From Gilliamella sp. Choc5-1 (lineage in GTDB: Bacteria; Pseudomonadota; Gammaproteobacteria; Enterobacterales; Orbaceae), in the NCBI RefSeq assembly GCF_001690595.1, contig NZ_LZHH01000050.1:1-58942 (forward strand): DNA of 58,942 nt. Reading direction: 5' to 3'. A program made the position numbers and the translations under genes. This document shows, piece after piece, positions 16,501 to 26,817 of this stretch. The notes beneath the pieces are model-generated. The model had not been told where the DNA came from and did not search any database. It was given only the letters and a program-made list of their open reading frames with translations. The first letter of the stretch is position 1, and each line of letters begins with the position of its first letter.

Positions 16501-16639
16501 AAAAAAAAAACCAATGCTGACGCATTGGCATATAAAAAGGTATAAGTACCTGATGGAGGTTACTTTTTTACATACAATATTTGAAAAATTAACTACTTTC
16601 ATCAAAAATTTGGATCCTTTAAAAACTGAGTATATTATA
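16501..16639 (-). ncRNA. pykF leader with internal terminator, candidate attenuator or small RNA
   Basis: On the minus strand a TATAAT -10 element (16634-16639) is followed about 105 bases later by CCAATGC-GTCA-GCATTGG and an unbroken run of ten T residues (16510-16501). This is a strong intrinsic terminator 60 bases before pykF. A smaller hairpin AGGTA-CTTA-TACCT precedes it. The transcript would be about 125 nt. Either pykF is attenuated here, or a small RNA is made from its leader. A frame of about 42 codons also crosses the hairpin but has a poorly spaced ribosome site. Confidence 0.45.
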
Positions 16640-16755
16640 GCCTTAACTACATTTTAAATAAAGTTTTTTATCATTAATTGGGATTGTCTTTGATGAAAAT
16701 TAAGAAGAGAAACATCTTAGCGTTGATATTTGTTTATAAGATGTTTCTAAATGGA

Positions 16756-17178
16756 TTACATTAAATCTTTGAGTTGATAAATAAGTTCGTTTTCCTGGTT
16801 CTTTAAAGTTAACTGTCCATTATCCAAGCTTACTGTCGCCCCTTCTGTTATTAGTTTTGTGATAATACCATCTAAGTTATCTAGCTGATCATCATTACAA
16901 ATCATTTTAGTCATACCAACACTAGGAGCTTTGATTTTTTCGTTTTCCAATGTCACTTTAGCAACAAATCTGTTACACATTTTTCCAATAACGTTCATAT
17001 TTTCGCCAAATTCTATTTCAGTTTCTTTATCAGCAGGAACATCTTGCCCATTTGCTTTTATTAGCACAAAACGATGGTGAGTAAGATCTTCCGCTTTTAT
17101 TTTGTTAGTTTCACCGCAGCCAGACAAAGTTAAGGTACTAGCAAATAGTATTGTGGTAAGTATTAATGTCTTTTTCAT
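16756..17178 (-). CDS. hslJ: META-domain (HslJ-like) lipoprotein
   Basis: The 140-residue protein has a lipoprotein signal peptide with lipobox LSGC at residues 17-20. It is followed by a single META domain (HHRFVLIKANGQDVP...EFGENMNVIGKMCNRF...MTKMICNDDQLDNLDGII). The two Cys of the MCN and MIC motifs are typical of the HslJ family. HslJ is an outer-membrane lipoprotein linked to heat shock and novobiocin resistance in E. coli. It is monocistronic and divergent from hrpA. Symbol is by family resemblance. Confidence 0.75.
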   Translation of the reverse strand: MKKTLILTTILFASTLTLSGCGETNKIKAEDLTHHRFVLIKANGQDVPADKETEIEFGENMNVIGKMCNRFVAKVTLENEKIKAPSVGMTKMICNDDQLDNLDGIITKLITEGATVSLDNGQLTLKNQENELIYQLKDLM

Positions 17179-17232
17179 ATTAACTCCTAATGATAGGTAA
17201 AATTTGTTATAATTAATCTTATAGAAAATTTC

Positions 17233-20200
17233 ATGATATTTATTTTACTCTTTATGTTATCTCAACAGCAATTAAAATTTTTAGAATCAATGACTTTCTT
17301 AGATAAGAATAAAATTTTAAGATCGTCTAAAAACAGCCAGAATAGAGTTGGAATGGATTTAGATATAACTCAAGCAGTGTTACATTATCAAACTAGGTTA
17401 AGATTATTACCAAGTCAAATTATATTTCCTAATAATTTACCCGTTGTTGAAAAAAAACAAGAAATTTATAACGCAATTAAACATCATCAAGTCGTCATAA
17501 TTGCGGGTGAAACTGGCTCAGGTAAAACCACGCAAATTCCCAAAATCTGTTTAGAATTAGGTTTAGGCGTCAAAGGCTATATTGGTCATACGCAACCAAG
17601 ACGATTAGCAGCACGTTCAGTAGCTAACCGTATAGCTGAAGAGTTAAAAACAGAAATAGGGCAGTTAGTTGGCTTCAAAGTTAGATTTTCAGATCATGTT
17701 AGTGATACAACACTAATCAAATTAATGACTGATGGCATATTGCTTGCAGAAATCCAAAAAGATAAGCTGTTATTACAATATGATACCATTATTATTGATG
17801 AAGCGCATGAACGTAGTTTAAATATTGACTTTATTCTTGGTTACCTTAAACAATTATTACCGAAGCGCCCTGATTTAAAAGTTATAATAACATCAGCAAC
17901 GATTGATGTTGAACGATTTTCAAAACATTTTAATCAAGCGCCAATTATTGAAGTATCAGGAAGAACTTATCCTGTTGAAGTGAGGTATCGTCCACCGATA
18001 TTAGATAACGATGATAATTCGGATGATAAAAATAGCGATTTTCAACCTATTATTAATGCAATTGATGAGCTGTCAGCAGAAAGCTCTGGCGATATACTGA
18101 TTTTTTTAACAGGCGAAAGAGAGATTCGAGATCTTGCTGATACATTGAATAAATTAGATCTTCGTCATACAGATATTTTACCTTTATATGCAAGATTATC
18201 AGCATCTGAGCAAAATCGAATTTTTCAGTCACACACTAAAAGGCGAATAGTTCTAGCGACTAATGTGGCAGAAACCTCTTTAACTGTACCTGGAATTAAA
18301 TATGTTATTGATCCTGGTTTAGCTAGAATTAGTCGCTATAGTTACCGTACTAAAGTTCAGCGTTTGCCCATTGAACCCATATCCCAAGCATCAGCTAATC
18401 AACGCAAAGGACGGTGTGGGCGAACTTCTGATGGTATTTGTATACGTTTATATGATGAACAAGATTTCTTGTCACGTCCTGAGTTTACTGAACCTGAAAT
18501 TTTACGAACCAATTTAGCATCAGTGATATTACAAATGACTTCTTTAGGCTTAGGTGACATTGCAGCCTTTCCTTTTGTTGAATCACCTAACGCAAAATAT
18601 ATTCGTGATGGTATCCGATTATTAGAAGAGCTCGGCGCAATATTTACCAAGCATCATCGATATCATTTAACCGAAATAGGAAAAATTTTAGCGCAATTAC
18701 CAATTGATCCAAGATTGGCCAGAATGCTTGTTGAAGCAAGACGATTAGGTTGCACCAAAGAAATCATGATAATTACTGCAGCTTTATCGATTCAAGATCC
18801 AAGAGAAAGACCTTTTGATAAACAACAAGCTTCAGATGAAAAACATCGTCGTTTTATTGATAAGGAATCAGATTTTATTTCTTTGATTAATCTATGGAAT
18901 TATATTGAAGAACAGCAAAATATATTATCAGGAAACCAATTTAGACGATTATGTCAAAAAGAGTTTCTAAATTATCTTCGTATTCGAGAATGGCAAGATG
19001 TTTATACACAAATAAGACAAACAATAAAACAATTGGCTTTTCCTATAAATAGTCAATTAGCTGATTATCGTTCACTTCATATAGCTTTATTGAGTGGTCT
19101 ACTATCCCATATCGGTATGAAAGATCTTGAAAAAAACGAGTATATTGGTGCTCGTAATATTAAATTCGCAATTTTTCCTAATTCAGCTCTTTTTAAAAAT
19201 CAGCCTAAATGGTGTATAGCTAGTGAATTGGTTGAAACAAGTCGCTTATGGGGAAGAACTGTCGCTAAGATAGATGCTGGATGGATTGAATCGATAGCAA
19301 AACATCTGGTTAAGTATAGTTATAGTGAACCAAGATGGTCAAAAAAGCAGGGCACCACAATAGCGAACGAAAAAGTAACTTTATTTGGTTTACCAATTGT
19401 TGCAAGTAGAATTGTAAATTATAGTAAAATCGATCCTATTTTAAGTCGCAGCTTATTTATTCGGCATGCATTAGTTGAAGGTGATTGGCTAACAAATCAT
19501 AAATTTTATAAGCAAAATCAAAAATTGATCAATGAAGTTGAAGATCTTGAACATAAGTCCCGTCGACAAGATATTTTAATTGATGATAATGAACTTTTTG
19601 ATTTTTATGATAAACGAATTGATAAGTCTGTCATTTCATCAAAACATTTTGACACATGGTGGAAACAAAAACAAAAATTGGTTCCTGACTTTCTTAATGT
19701 TGAAAAAGAAATGTTGATCAAACAATCGGTTGAACTAGTTAATTTAAATGATTTTCCAGATTTTTGGTATCAAGATAATTTTAAGTTAGCATTGAGTTAT
19801 CAATTTGATATCGGACATAAGCGTGACGGTGTCACAATAAAAATACCACTTGATCTATTAAACCAAATTAAAAATAGGGGATTTGATTGGCAAGTACCAG
19901 GTTTTAGAAAAGATTTAGTTATAGCATTAATAAAATCATTACCAAAAGCATTGCGCCGAAATTTTGTTCCTGCGCCAAACTATGCTGATGCATTTTTAGG
20001 TAGGGTGGATACCACAGAAAAACCGCTTCTTGAATGCTTAGAAAATGAATTTCACAAAATAACCGGTGTGAAAATTACAACTGAAGATTGGCAGCTTAAT
20101 CAAATTCCTGATTATTTAAAAATAACTTTTAGTATTGTTGATCAAAATAATAAAGAAATTGCGGCTAATAAAGACTTAACTTTCTTAAAAGAACAACTTA

Positions 20201-21132
20201 AAAATGAAGTTCAGCAAGCGTTATCCTCTTTAACAACTAAAAAAGCATCTCAACTTGAACGAACTAATTTAGTTGACTGGAGTTTTGGTTATTTGCCTAG
20301 TGTCTATGAAGAAGCTAACAATAATTATACGATAAAAGCTTATCCAGCAATTATTGATAATCAAAATTCCGTAAGTATAAAGTTAGTTGATAATCAATCA
20401 GAGCAACAAAGATTAACTAAATTAGGTTTAAGACGCTTATTAATGCTTAATATTCCCTCTCCAATCAAGTATTTACATGAAAAATTACCCAATAAATCGA
20501 AATTAAGTTTATATTTTAATTCATTTAGTAACGTTTTAATGCTTATTGATGACTGCATTGCTTGTGGTATTGATTATTTAATTGAAAAAAATGGTCAACT
20601 TATTCAAAGTGAAGATTCCTATCAGGCATTATTGGATTATATCAAAGGTAAGATTAATGAAATTGTAGTTGATATTGCAAAACAAGTGGAAGCCATTTTG
20701 ACTTTACATTATAACATTAGTAAAAAGTTAAAAGGGCGCATTGATTTATCATTGGCCTTTGCGTTATCAGACATAAAAAAACAACTCGATCATCTTGTTT
20801 ATAAAGGATTTGTTGCACAGTCAGGTTACAAGAGATTGCCTGATATTTTTCGATATTTATCTGCAATTGAAAAAAGAATTGAAAAATTGATGTTAAATTT
20901 CACTAAAGATAGACAATCGATGAATGTAATTGAAGAGATCGAAAATCAATATGAAAAATGGCTTAATAACTTATCAGAAAGTTCAAAATTACAAGAAAAA
21001 GTAATAAATATACGTTGGATGATTGAAGAATTAAGGGTAAACCTATTTGCTCAGCAATTAGGTACACCATATCCCATTTCAGCAAAACGTATTAAGCAAC
21101 AAATCGATACGGTAAAATCAGAATTACAATAA
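17233..21132 (+). CDS. hrpA: ATP-dependent RNA helicase HrpA
   Basis: The 1299-residue product is collinear with E. coli HrpA over the whole length. Walker A GETGSGKTT lies near residue 92 and DEAH in IIIDEAHERS. SAT motif III, the QRKGRCGR motif VI, the HA2/OB regions and the long HrpA-specific C-terminal domain ending near LGTPYPISAKRIKQQ are all present. It acts on structured mRNA and collided ribosomes in E. coli. An alternative ATG lies at 17254 (MLSQQQLKF), which better fits the usual N-terminus. No clear ribosome site decides between them. Confidence 0.93.
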   Translation: MIFILLFMLSQQQLKFLESMTFLDKNKILRSSKNSQNRVGMDLDITQAVLHYQTRLRLLPSQIIFPNNLPVVEKKQEIYNAIKHHQVVIIAGETGSGKTTQIPKICLELGLGVKGYIGHTQPRRLAARSVANRIAEELKTEIGQLVGFKVRFSDHVSDTTLIKLMTDGILLAEIQKDKLLLQYDTIIIDEAHERSLNIDFILGYLKQLLPKRPDLKVIITSATIDVERFSKHFNQAPIIEVSGRTYPVEVRYRPPILDNDDNSDDKNSDFQPIINAIDELSAESSGDILIFLTGEREIRDLADTLNKLDLRHTDILPLYARLSASEQNRIFQSHTKRRIVLATNVAETSLTVPGIKYVIDPGLARISRYSYRTKVQRLPIEPISQASANQRKGRCGRTSDGICIRLYDEQDFLSRPEFTEPEILRTNLASVILQMTSLGLGDIAAFPFVESPNAKYIRDGIRLLEELGAIFTKHHRYHLTEIGKILAQLPIDPRLARMLVEARRLGCTKEIMIITAALSIQDPRERPFDKQQASDEKHRRFIDKESDFISLINLWNYIEEQQNILSGNQFRRLCQKEFLNYLRIREWQDVYTQIRQTIKQLAFPINSQLADYRSLHIALLSGLLSHIGMKDLEKNEYIGARNIKFAIFPNSALFKNQPKWCIASELVETSRLWGRTVAKIDAGWIESIAKHLVKYSYSEPRWSKKQGTTIANEKVTLFGLPIVASRIVNYSKIDPILSRSLFIRHALVEGDWLTNHKFYKQNQKLINEVEDLEHKSRRQDILIDDNELFDFYDKRIDKSVISSKHFDTWWKQKQKLVPDFLNVEKEMLIKQSVELVNLNDFPDFWYQDNFKLALSYQFDIGHKRDGVTIKIPLDLLNQIKNRGFDWQVPGFRKDLVIALIKSLPKALRRNFVPAPNYADAFLGRVDTTEKPLLECLENEFHKITGVKITTEDWQLNQIPDYLKITFSIVDQNNKEIAANKDLTFLKEQLKNEVQQALSSLTTKKASQLERTNLVDWSFGYLPSVYEEANNNYTIKAYPAIIDNQNSVSIKLVDNQSEQQRLTKLGLRRLLMLNIPSPIKYLHEKLPNKSKLSLYFNSFSNVLMLIDDCIACGIDYLIEKNGQLIQSEDSYQALLDYIKGKINEIVVDIAKQVEAILTLHYNISKKLKGRIDLSLAFALSDIKKQLDHLVYKGFVAQSGYKRLPDIFRYLSAIEKRIEKLMLNFTKDRQSMNVIEEIENQYEKWLNNLSESSKLQEKVINIRWMIEELRVNLFAQQLGTPYPISAKRIKQQIDTVKSELQ

Positions 21133-21164
21133 TCAAATAAAAAATATTTTATTCGATAAAAAGA

Positions 21165-21180
21165 GGGCGCATATGCGCCC
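21165..21180. terminator. Bidirectional terminator between hrpA and ydgH
   Basis: GGGCGCATATGCGCCC is a perfect 16-bp palindrome between the two convergent stop codons. Confidence 0.65.
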
Positions 21181-21195
21181 CATTATCTATGTAAA

Positions 21196-22239
21196 TTATC
21201 GATAAAGATCAACAAAAACAGTTATGTTTGGGCCATTTGAATCATGAGCAATTCGAGCTATATGATAATATTTAGCACCCGCATCAATAGCTCGTTTACC
21301 AGCCTGATAAGAAATTTCTTGATCAGTAACATAGTATCCTCTAAACTTTATTGTATCAAATGCAACCATTTTTGCTGCCGTTGCATCATTCAATTCTTGA
21401 ATTTTTCGTCCATCAGGAAGTGTGACAGTGTAACGATTAACGTGTTGAGGTTCTGATACTGGAGTAGCTTCAGATTTAGTGGTGCTAGTTGATATAGATG
21501 TTTCAGATTTGTTACTTGGCTGGTCAACAACTTTTACTTTATTATTAAATTTATCCGCATAAAATTTTTCATTAAAAGCAGAAGGGGAATAGTAACCTAG
21601 TTTTTCAACTTGCATTGCTGCATCACCACCTTGAGCAAGAGCTTTTTGCCCTGCCTCTGAATCGTATGGAATAGCATCTTCTGGTTGGAGTTTACGTTCT
21701 GGTGCATCTTTCTTAAACAAATAAGCAGCAACTTGTATATTACTACCAAATTCAGAACGTGAATCAATATAATAAGCATAAGCACCTTTTGATGAGGCTT
21801 CTTTAGCAACAGCCTGATTTATATCATATTCATTAGGAAAATATCCACGAATACGAACAATATTAAAAGGTTCTAAACGGATTGCTTTAGACTTTGGATA
21901 TTCATATATACCTTCAAATTTACGCAAATTTTCAGCTTGCTCTTCTGCTTTTGGGGCATCAGCTTTATATAATTTAGCGTAAACAATGCGTAAAGTATCA
22001 TTAGAGGGGCTAATATTGGTTGTAGTTATAAAAAAGGAAGCTGCACCTTCTTTATCTGCAGCTTTTGACATAGCTAAAACATAATCACTATCAGTATAAA
22101 ATGCACCACGAATAGTTATGCTCTTAAACGACTGTAAATCTTTAGCTTGTTGCTCAGTTAGTTGTTGAGCCGCAAACGAGGAAAAAGAGACTGCTAGAGC
22201 CATAGTTCCTAAAATAAATGTTTTCTTTAAACTTGTCAT
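21196..22239 (-). CDS. ydgH: YdgH-like periplasmic protein with three DUF1471 repeats
   Basis: The 347-residue protein has a signal peptide (ALAVSFSSFA, cleavage before AQQL). Three DUF1471-type modules sit near residues 36-95, 120-180 and 290-347, each with the 'I.IRG.(F/Y)...D...A..KAA...GA..Y.I' pattern. A Ser/Thr-rich linker (residues 240-265) separates the second and third. E. coli YdgH has the same three-module plan and 314 residues. DUF1471 proteins are linked to stress and biofilm responses, but the molecular role is unknown. Confidence 0.85.
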   Translation of the reverse strand: MTSLKKTFILGTMALAVSFSSFAAQQLTEQQAKDLQSFKSITIRGAFYTDSDYVLAMSKAADKEGAASFFITTTNISPSNDTLRIVYAKLYKADAPKAEEQAENLRKFEGIYEYPKSKAIRLEPFNIVRIRGYFPNEYDINQAVAKEASSKGAYAYYIDSRSEFGSNIQVAAYLFKKDAPERKLQPEDAIPYDSEAGQKALAQGGDAAMQVEKLGYYSPSAFNEKFYADKFNNKVKVVDQPSNKSETSISTSTTKSEATPVSEPQHVNRYTVTLPDGRKIQELNDATAAKMVAFDTIKFRGYYVTDQEISYQAGKRAIDAGAKYYHIARIAHDSNGPNITVFVDLYR

Positions 22240-22289
22240 ACATTAAGACCTTACAATAAAATATTGTGATTATTTTAACATAAATAAAT

Positions 22290-23003
22290 TTAATTACCTA
22301 AATTCATCAAAGCATTTAAATCTTTAATAAATATATGTTTTCCTTTAGCTGATAAAATATTTTGCTCTTGTAATTTAGTTAAATTTCTACTCACTGTTTC
22401 AATTGTTAAACCTAAGTAGTTAGCAATATCAGCACGATTCATCATGAGCTTAATATTTAATGAAGAATGTCCTTTTTGTTCATAACGTCGATAGAGAGAA
22501 TAAATAAAAGTCGCAAGTCTTTCATCTGCTTTTTTCTGTGAATAGCATAATACCAATTTTTGATAATTATAAATATCGGAGCTTAGTAAATTAAATATCA
22601 TATCCCTAACATTTTTTTGTGTATCAATTAGCGACATTAATTCATCATAATAAAGTTCACAGACAAGAGTATTACTAAGAGCTTGAATATTATTGTTATA
22701 TTTCTTTGTTGAAATTGAATCTAAACCAACAATATCACCAGGTAAATAAAGGCCATTAATTTGTTGGTAATTATCTGAAGTTGTGACAAAAGTTTTTAAT
22801 GCACCTGAATGTATAATATAAAATTTTGTAAAAGGTATATTTGCTGTAACTAGTATTTCATCTTTGGCATAAGGCATTTTTCGATCTAATATATTACCTA
22901 AATTATTATTAAGTAACCTAGGAATACAAAGAGAACTTATACTACATAATTCACATGGGACGGAATAGCTTTTTGAACGTAATGTCTTAAAAATATTTTG
23001 CAT
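22290..23003 (-). CDS. fnr: Oxygen-sensing transcription regulator Fnr
   Basis: The 237-residue CRP/FNR-family protein has the iron-sulfur cysteine pattern C17-x2-C20-x5-C26 and C116, equivalent to E. coli C20, C23, C29 and C122. A cyclic-nucleotide-like barrel is followed by a helix-turn-helix NRADIANYLGLTIETVSRNL with the E-x-x-S-R recognition core that reads TTGAT half-sites. A [4Fe-4S] cluster makes it an active dimer without oxygen. A likely target in this window is the fumarate reductase operon. Its own upstream region is bounded by a 254-bp inverted-repeat element. Confidence 0.93.
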   Translation of the reverse strand: MQNIFKTLRSKSYSVPCELCSISSLCIPRLLNNNLGNILDRKMPYAKDEILVTANIPFTKFYIIHSGALKTFVTTSDNYQQINGLYLPGDIVGLDSISTKKYNNNIQALSNTLVCELYYDELMSLIDTQKNVRDMIFNLLSSDIYNYQKLVLCYSQKKADERLATFIYSLYRRYEQKGHSSLNIKLMMNRADIANYLGLTIETVSRNLTKLQEQNILSAKGKHIFIKDLNALMNLGN

Positions 23004-23117
23004 AGAAAAGTATAATCATATGTACTAGGCGATTAGGTTATCATATTTTATGAATAAAACAAAAATTACTCACTATTATTTGATTGTTTAATAATGTTAA
23101 CTAGTAGGAACCAATAA

Positions 23118-23371
23118 TAAGAAAACAATTTCATAACACTACGCATTATTTAACATAATATACATTATTTTAACATGTTGATTTTATTGATTTTATTGTT
23201 TATGTATTATTAATTTGTAGATTAATTATAGGGTTAGTGGGTTTGGTAGCTTAATTTAAATTGACGGCATGATTTTATGGCTTACATCCACAGAATTCAC
23301 GTACGTTTATCGTGGTTCGCATAATGTATATTATGTTAAATAATGCGTAGTGTTATGAAATTGTTTTCTTA
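23118..23371. mobile_element. MITE-like element with 51-bp perfect inverted repeats
   Basis: Positions 23118-23168 and 23321-23371 are perfect inverted complements over 51 bases (TAAGAAAACAATTTCATAAC... at the left), enclosing 152 bases with no open frame. Size, non-coding core and long terminal repeats fit a miniature inverted-repeat element moved by another IS. No clear target duplication was found. It lies 31 bases after the rlhA stop and 114 bases before the fnr start. Transcribed, the arms would form a very long hairpin, probably insulating fnr from rlhA. Confidence 0.8.
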
Positions 23372-23402
23372 ATTTATCATAAGATATTTTTATTCAAATA
23401 CT

Positions 23403-25340
23403 TTATTTCTTTGCCATAAATATAATCTCACTTCCAGGAAGTGGCATTTTTAAAATGTGTTTTTTTATTTTACCCCATACTTGCATTTCGCAAGCTTTAC
23501 AATTGAACTTTAGCAATAATTCTTCATTATTTTGAATTAATTTCATTGGCGTAATTTTAGTTTTAACACCTTGAATTCCTTTTGCTTGTTTTGGACATAA
23601 ATTAAACGCAAACCGTAAACAATGTTTGGTTATCATTAAGGGCGCATCTTCTTTAACTTCATGTGCTTCATAGGCACTTTCAATTAATTCAACTCCATGT
23701 TGTGTATAAAATTCTCTTGCTTTGTGATTATAAACATTTGCCAAAAAACTCAAATGATTTTCAGGATAAAACGAAACTGGGCTTTGTTCTGGTTTACGTT
23801 TTTGGCGACAATAACTTGTTAATCTTTTAGCCGTCAATTTATTAATAGTATCCCTTCGAAGCTGATTTAGTTGACTACTTGAAATAAAATAAATTTTTGA
23901 TAAATTTAAATCAAAATCAGTAAGATAATATATAGTTTTTCCTAATTTAGATAAATTATCTCTAATATTTTTTAATGATTTATCTGGTTGTTCCGCAAGT
24001 TCGAATTCCCCATTAAGTTCTACCTTGACACAAACGCCCTCTTCGCTTTTTGCAATTAGCTCTATACCTTTTTCAATATTATATAGTTTAAATGACACAC
24101 CAATTCTGCGATTACTTGATTCTTTCAATAAATTTTGTTGCCACACATGATCGAGATTTCGATTCACTCTATAAGGTAATTTAACTGAAAAAAGCGGCTT
24201 AGGAATTTCATTTGGATAAATTCGATATTGATTAGCCGAAAGTTTCTCCACCTTATCAGCTCTAAACCCAAAGATCTCTCGTTTTATTAGTACATTTAAG
24301 CCATCTCCATTAGTTAATATTTTCTCAGATTTAATATAGATAGTTTTAGGTGTAATTTGAGTTATCTCACCAATTTGCAAACCAATGAATTTAGGTGAAT
24401 CGAATGCGCCTATATTGGATTTTCTTCCATGTACAAAATAATCTGTACTTCCTCGATGAAATGTTTGGTGAGGATCTGGTATAAAAAAGTGCTCAGTTCG
24501 GCCACTTGACGCTGATTGTAAATCAGGCGAATTTGACAAAATAGTATCTAATTTTTGACGATAAAAGGCTGTAATGTTTTTAACATAACTTAGATCTTTA
24601 TAACGTCCTTCTATTTTAAAAGATCGTACACCTGCTTGAATTAATTCGTTCAAATTATCTGATTGGTTATTATCTTTCATTGATAATAAATGTTTTTCAT
24701 AAGCAACAATGCGCCCTTGATCATCTTTTAAGGTAAAAGGAAGTCGACAAGCTTGGGAGCAATCTCCTCGATTTGCACAACGCCCTGTCTGTGCATGTGA
24801 GATATAACACTGTCCTGAAAATGCCACACAAAGCGCACCATGTATAAAAAATTCTATTTTTGCATCAATTTGCTCATGAATTTTAGCTATCTCAGTTAAA
24901 TTAAGCTCACGAGCTAATACTATTTGTGAAAAACCAACATCAGATAAAAATTTGGCTTTTTCAGGTGTCCTTATATCCATTTGAGTGCTAGCATGTAAAT
25001 CAATAGGAGGAATATCCATCCTCAAAATGCCCATATCTTGCACAATTAATGCATCAACACCTGCATCATAAAATTGCCATATAAGTTGTCTTGCTGGTTC
25101 TAGTTCATTATCGTGAAGAATGGTATTTAAGGTTACAAATACTTTTGCATAATAATGATGAGCAAATTCGACTAACTGAGCAATATCACTGACCGAATTA
25201 CCAGCATTATGTCTGGCACCAAAATTTGGTCCACCAATGTAGACTGCATCTGCGCCATGTAAAATAGCCTGTTGTGCAATCTCAATATTTTTAGCGGGAC
25301 TAAGCAATTCTAATTTATTATTGGTGACAAGATATGACAT
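23403..25340 (-). CDS. rlhA: 23S rRNA C2501 hydroxylase RlhA (U32 family)
   Basis: The 645-residue U32 peptidase-family protein is close in length to E. coli RlhA/YdcP (653 residues), not the shorter TrhP/YegQ. It has the U32 N-terminal barrel (LELLSPAKN...ADAVYIGGPNFGAR). The Cys cluster FIHGALCVAFSGQCYISH...RCANRGDCSQACRLP binds an iron-sulfur cluster in this family. The C-terminus also has paired Cys (FNCKACEMQVWG). RlhA adds a hydroxyl to C2501 of 23S rRNA using prephenate-derived chemistry. It is a single gene ahead of the inverted-repeat element. Confidence 0.85.
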   Translation of the reverse strand: MSYLVTNNKLELLSPAKNIEIAQQAILHGADAVYIGGPNFGARHNAGNSVSDIAQLVEFAHHYYAKVFVTLNTILHDNELEPARQLIWQFYDAGVDALIVQDMGILRMDIPPIDLHASTQMDIRTPEKAKFLSDVGFSQIVLARELNLTEIAKIHEQIDAKIEFFIHGALCVAFSGQCYISHAQTGRCANRGDCSQACRLPFTLKDDQGRIVAYEKHLLSMKDNNQSDNLNELIQAGVRSFKIEGRYKDLSYVKNITAFYRQKLDTILSNSPDLQSASSGRTEHFFIPDPHQTFHRGSTDYFVHGRKSNIGAFDSPKFIGLQIGEITQITPKTIYIKSEKILTNGDGLNVLIKREIFGFRADKVEKLSANQYRIYPNEIPKPLFSVKLPYRVNRNLDHVWQQNLLKESSNRRIGVSFKLYNIEKGIELIAKSEEGVCVKVELNGEFELAEQPDKSLKNIRDNLSKLGKTIYYLTDFDLNLSKIYFISSSQLNQLRRDTINKLTAKRLTSYCRQKRKPEQSPVSFYPENHLSFLANVYNHKAREFYTQHGVELIESAYEAHEVKEDAPLMITKHCLRFAFNLCPKQAKGIQGVKTKITPMKLIQNNEELLLKFNCKACEMQVWGKIKKHILKMPLPGSEIIFMAKK

Positions 25341-25477
25341 TATAAACTCTTTGAAAATCTAACTAGCGAATAATTTGGCTTTTATTTTACAAGCATTATT
25401 ATAATATTAATAATACTTGTAAAAAAATTTCAGGAAAGTATGTGTTTGAATATAAATTTGATATAGATCATCTAGTC

Positions 25478-26347
25478 TTAGTTTCGATAAGTTTCATTCC
25501 TTAAAGCCTCTATACGTTTTTCTAATGGTGGATGAGACATAAACAATTCAGAAAATTTTGCTTTTTTCGCACCATTAATGCAGAATGCTAAAATTGAAGT
25601 ATCTTCACTTGGTTCATGGCTAGTTTTTAGTTTTTCTAACGCGGCAATCATCTTTGTACTGCCTACTAATTTAGCCGAACCAGCATCGGCGTGAAATTCT
25701 CGATAACGAGAAAACCACATAGCTATAAGGCTTGCTAAAATACCAAATACGCTTTCAAAAACCATAACTATCAAGAAATAGGTTAACTGTGATAAACCAC
25801 GATTACGATCATCCAATGCTTGGGCTACAACAGATGCTAACATTCTTGAAATAAAAATAACGAAAGTATTAAGAACTCCTTGTAATAGAGTCATTGTGAC
25901 CATATCACCATTAGCAACATGGCTCATTTCATGACCGATTACCGCTTCAGCTTCATCTTGAGTCATAGTATTTAATAAACCAGAACTTACTGCAACAAGA
26001 GAACTATTTTTAGTTGCACCGGTTGCAAAAGCATTAACATCTTGAGCATGATAGATGGCAACATCTGGCATTTTTATATTAAGTTCAGTTGACAATCGAC
26101 GAACAACATCAAGTAACCATTGTTCTTGACTATTACTAGGTTGACTAATGACTTGTCCTCCTACTGACCTCAAAGCCATTCTCTTAGATAATAGAAGAGA
26201 TATAAGAGATCCTCCAAAACCGAAGATTGCTGCAAATATAAGTAATCCTAAAGTACTATGCGCATCAACACCTAAAATACTTAGAATGATTCCAAATACA
26301 AACATAACGGCTAAGTTAGTTAGAATAAATAATCCAATTCGCATCAT
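25478..26347 (-). CDS. htpX: Membrane zinc metalloprotease HtpX
   Basis: The 289-residue M48-family protease has two N-terminal membrane helices (residues 5-25 and 33-55) and the zinc motif HEMSH at 139-143, followed by two more hydrophobic segments. The third zinc ligand lies in [14 protein letters not shown]. HtpX degrades misfolded inner-membrane proteins on the cytoplasmic side together with FtsH. Two adjacent ATG codons (26347, 26344) follow an AGAGAAG ribosome site. Confidence 0.95.
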   Translation of the reverse strand: MMRIGLFILTNLAVMFVFGIILSILGVDAHSTLGLLIFAAIFGFGGSLISLLLSKRMALRSVGGQVISQPSNSQEQWLLDVVRRLSTELNIKMPDVAIYHAQDVNAFATGATKNSSLVAVSSGLLNTMTQDEAEAVIGHEMSHVANGDMVTMTLLQGVLNTFVIFISRMLASVVAQALDDRNRGLSQLTYFLIVMVFESVFGILASLIAMWFSRYREFHADAGSAKLVGSTKMIAALEKLKTSHEPSEDTSILAFCINGAKKAKFSELFMSHPPLEKRIEALRNETYRN

Positions 26348-26565
26348 TATCTTCTCTCTTTATTTAAACTAATTTTCAAATGATTAAATTAAGTGAAATC
26401 GCAATATCTCGATTGTTAAACACGTATGATCGCAAAAATAATACATATATACAACTATCAATAGATAGTATATTTAATAATTATTTGAAATGTGCTCGTT
26501 TATTAAACAACAATATTAATAATATATGTTTATAAGTATAAGACATTTGATAATAAATTGATGAG

Positions 26566-26681
26566 GTGGGTGGAGACCCTATCAGCTGCATCCCACACAC
26601 ATATATTTTACTTTGGCTGCTTCCTTCCGGACCTGACCTAGTGAGCAAAAAAATGTTGCAAGAGAACCCATAGAGCCTCCA
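26566..26681 (-). ncRNA. ffs: 4.5S RNA of the signal recognition particle
   Basis: The minus strand contains the invariant domain IV core GGTCAGGTCCGGAAGGAAGC, followed by CAGCC. Outer sequences GGAGGCTCTATGGG at the 5' side and GGGTCTCCACC at the 3' side pair as the closing stem. The size is about 115 nt, as in the short bacterial 4.5S RNA. It binds Ffh and guides membrane proteins to the translocon. The ends are placed by the outer stem and may be off by a few bases. Confidence 0.95.
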
Positions 26682-26817
26682 TAGAAGCGAAAATATTATG
26701 CTTGAATTATTAATTTTTTACAACTACTTTTTAGCATAAAATAGTTGTTTGGCTTTTCTTTAGATGTTATATCAAAAGGAAAGCCATTATTTGAAATGAT
26801 ATTACGTAATTCAGAAA

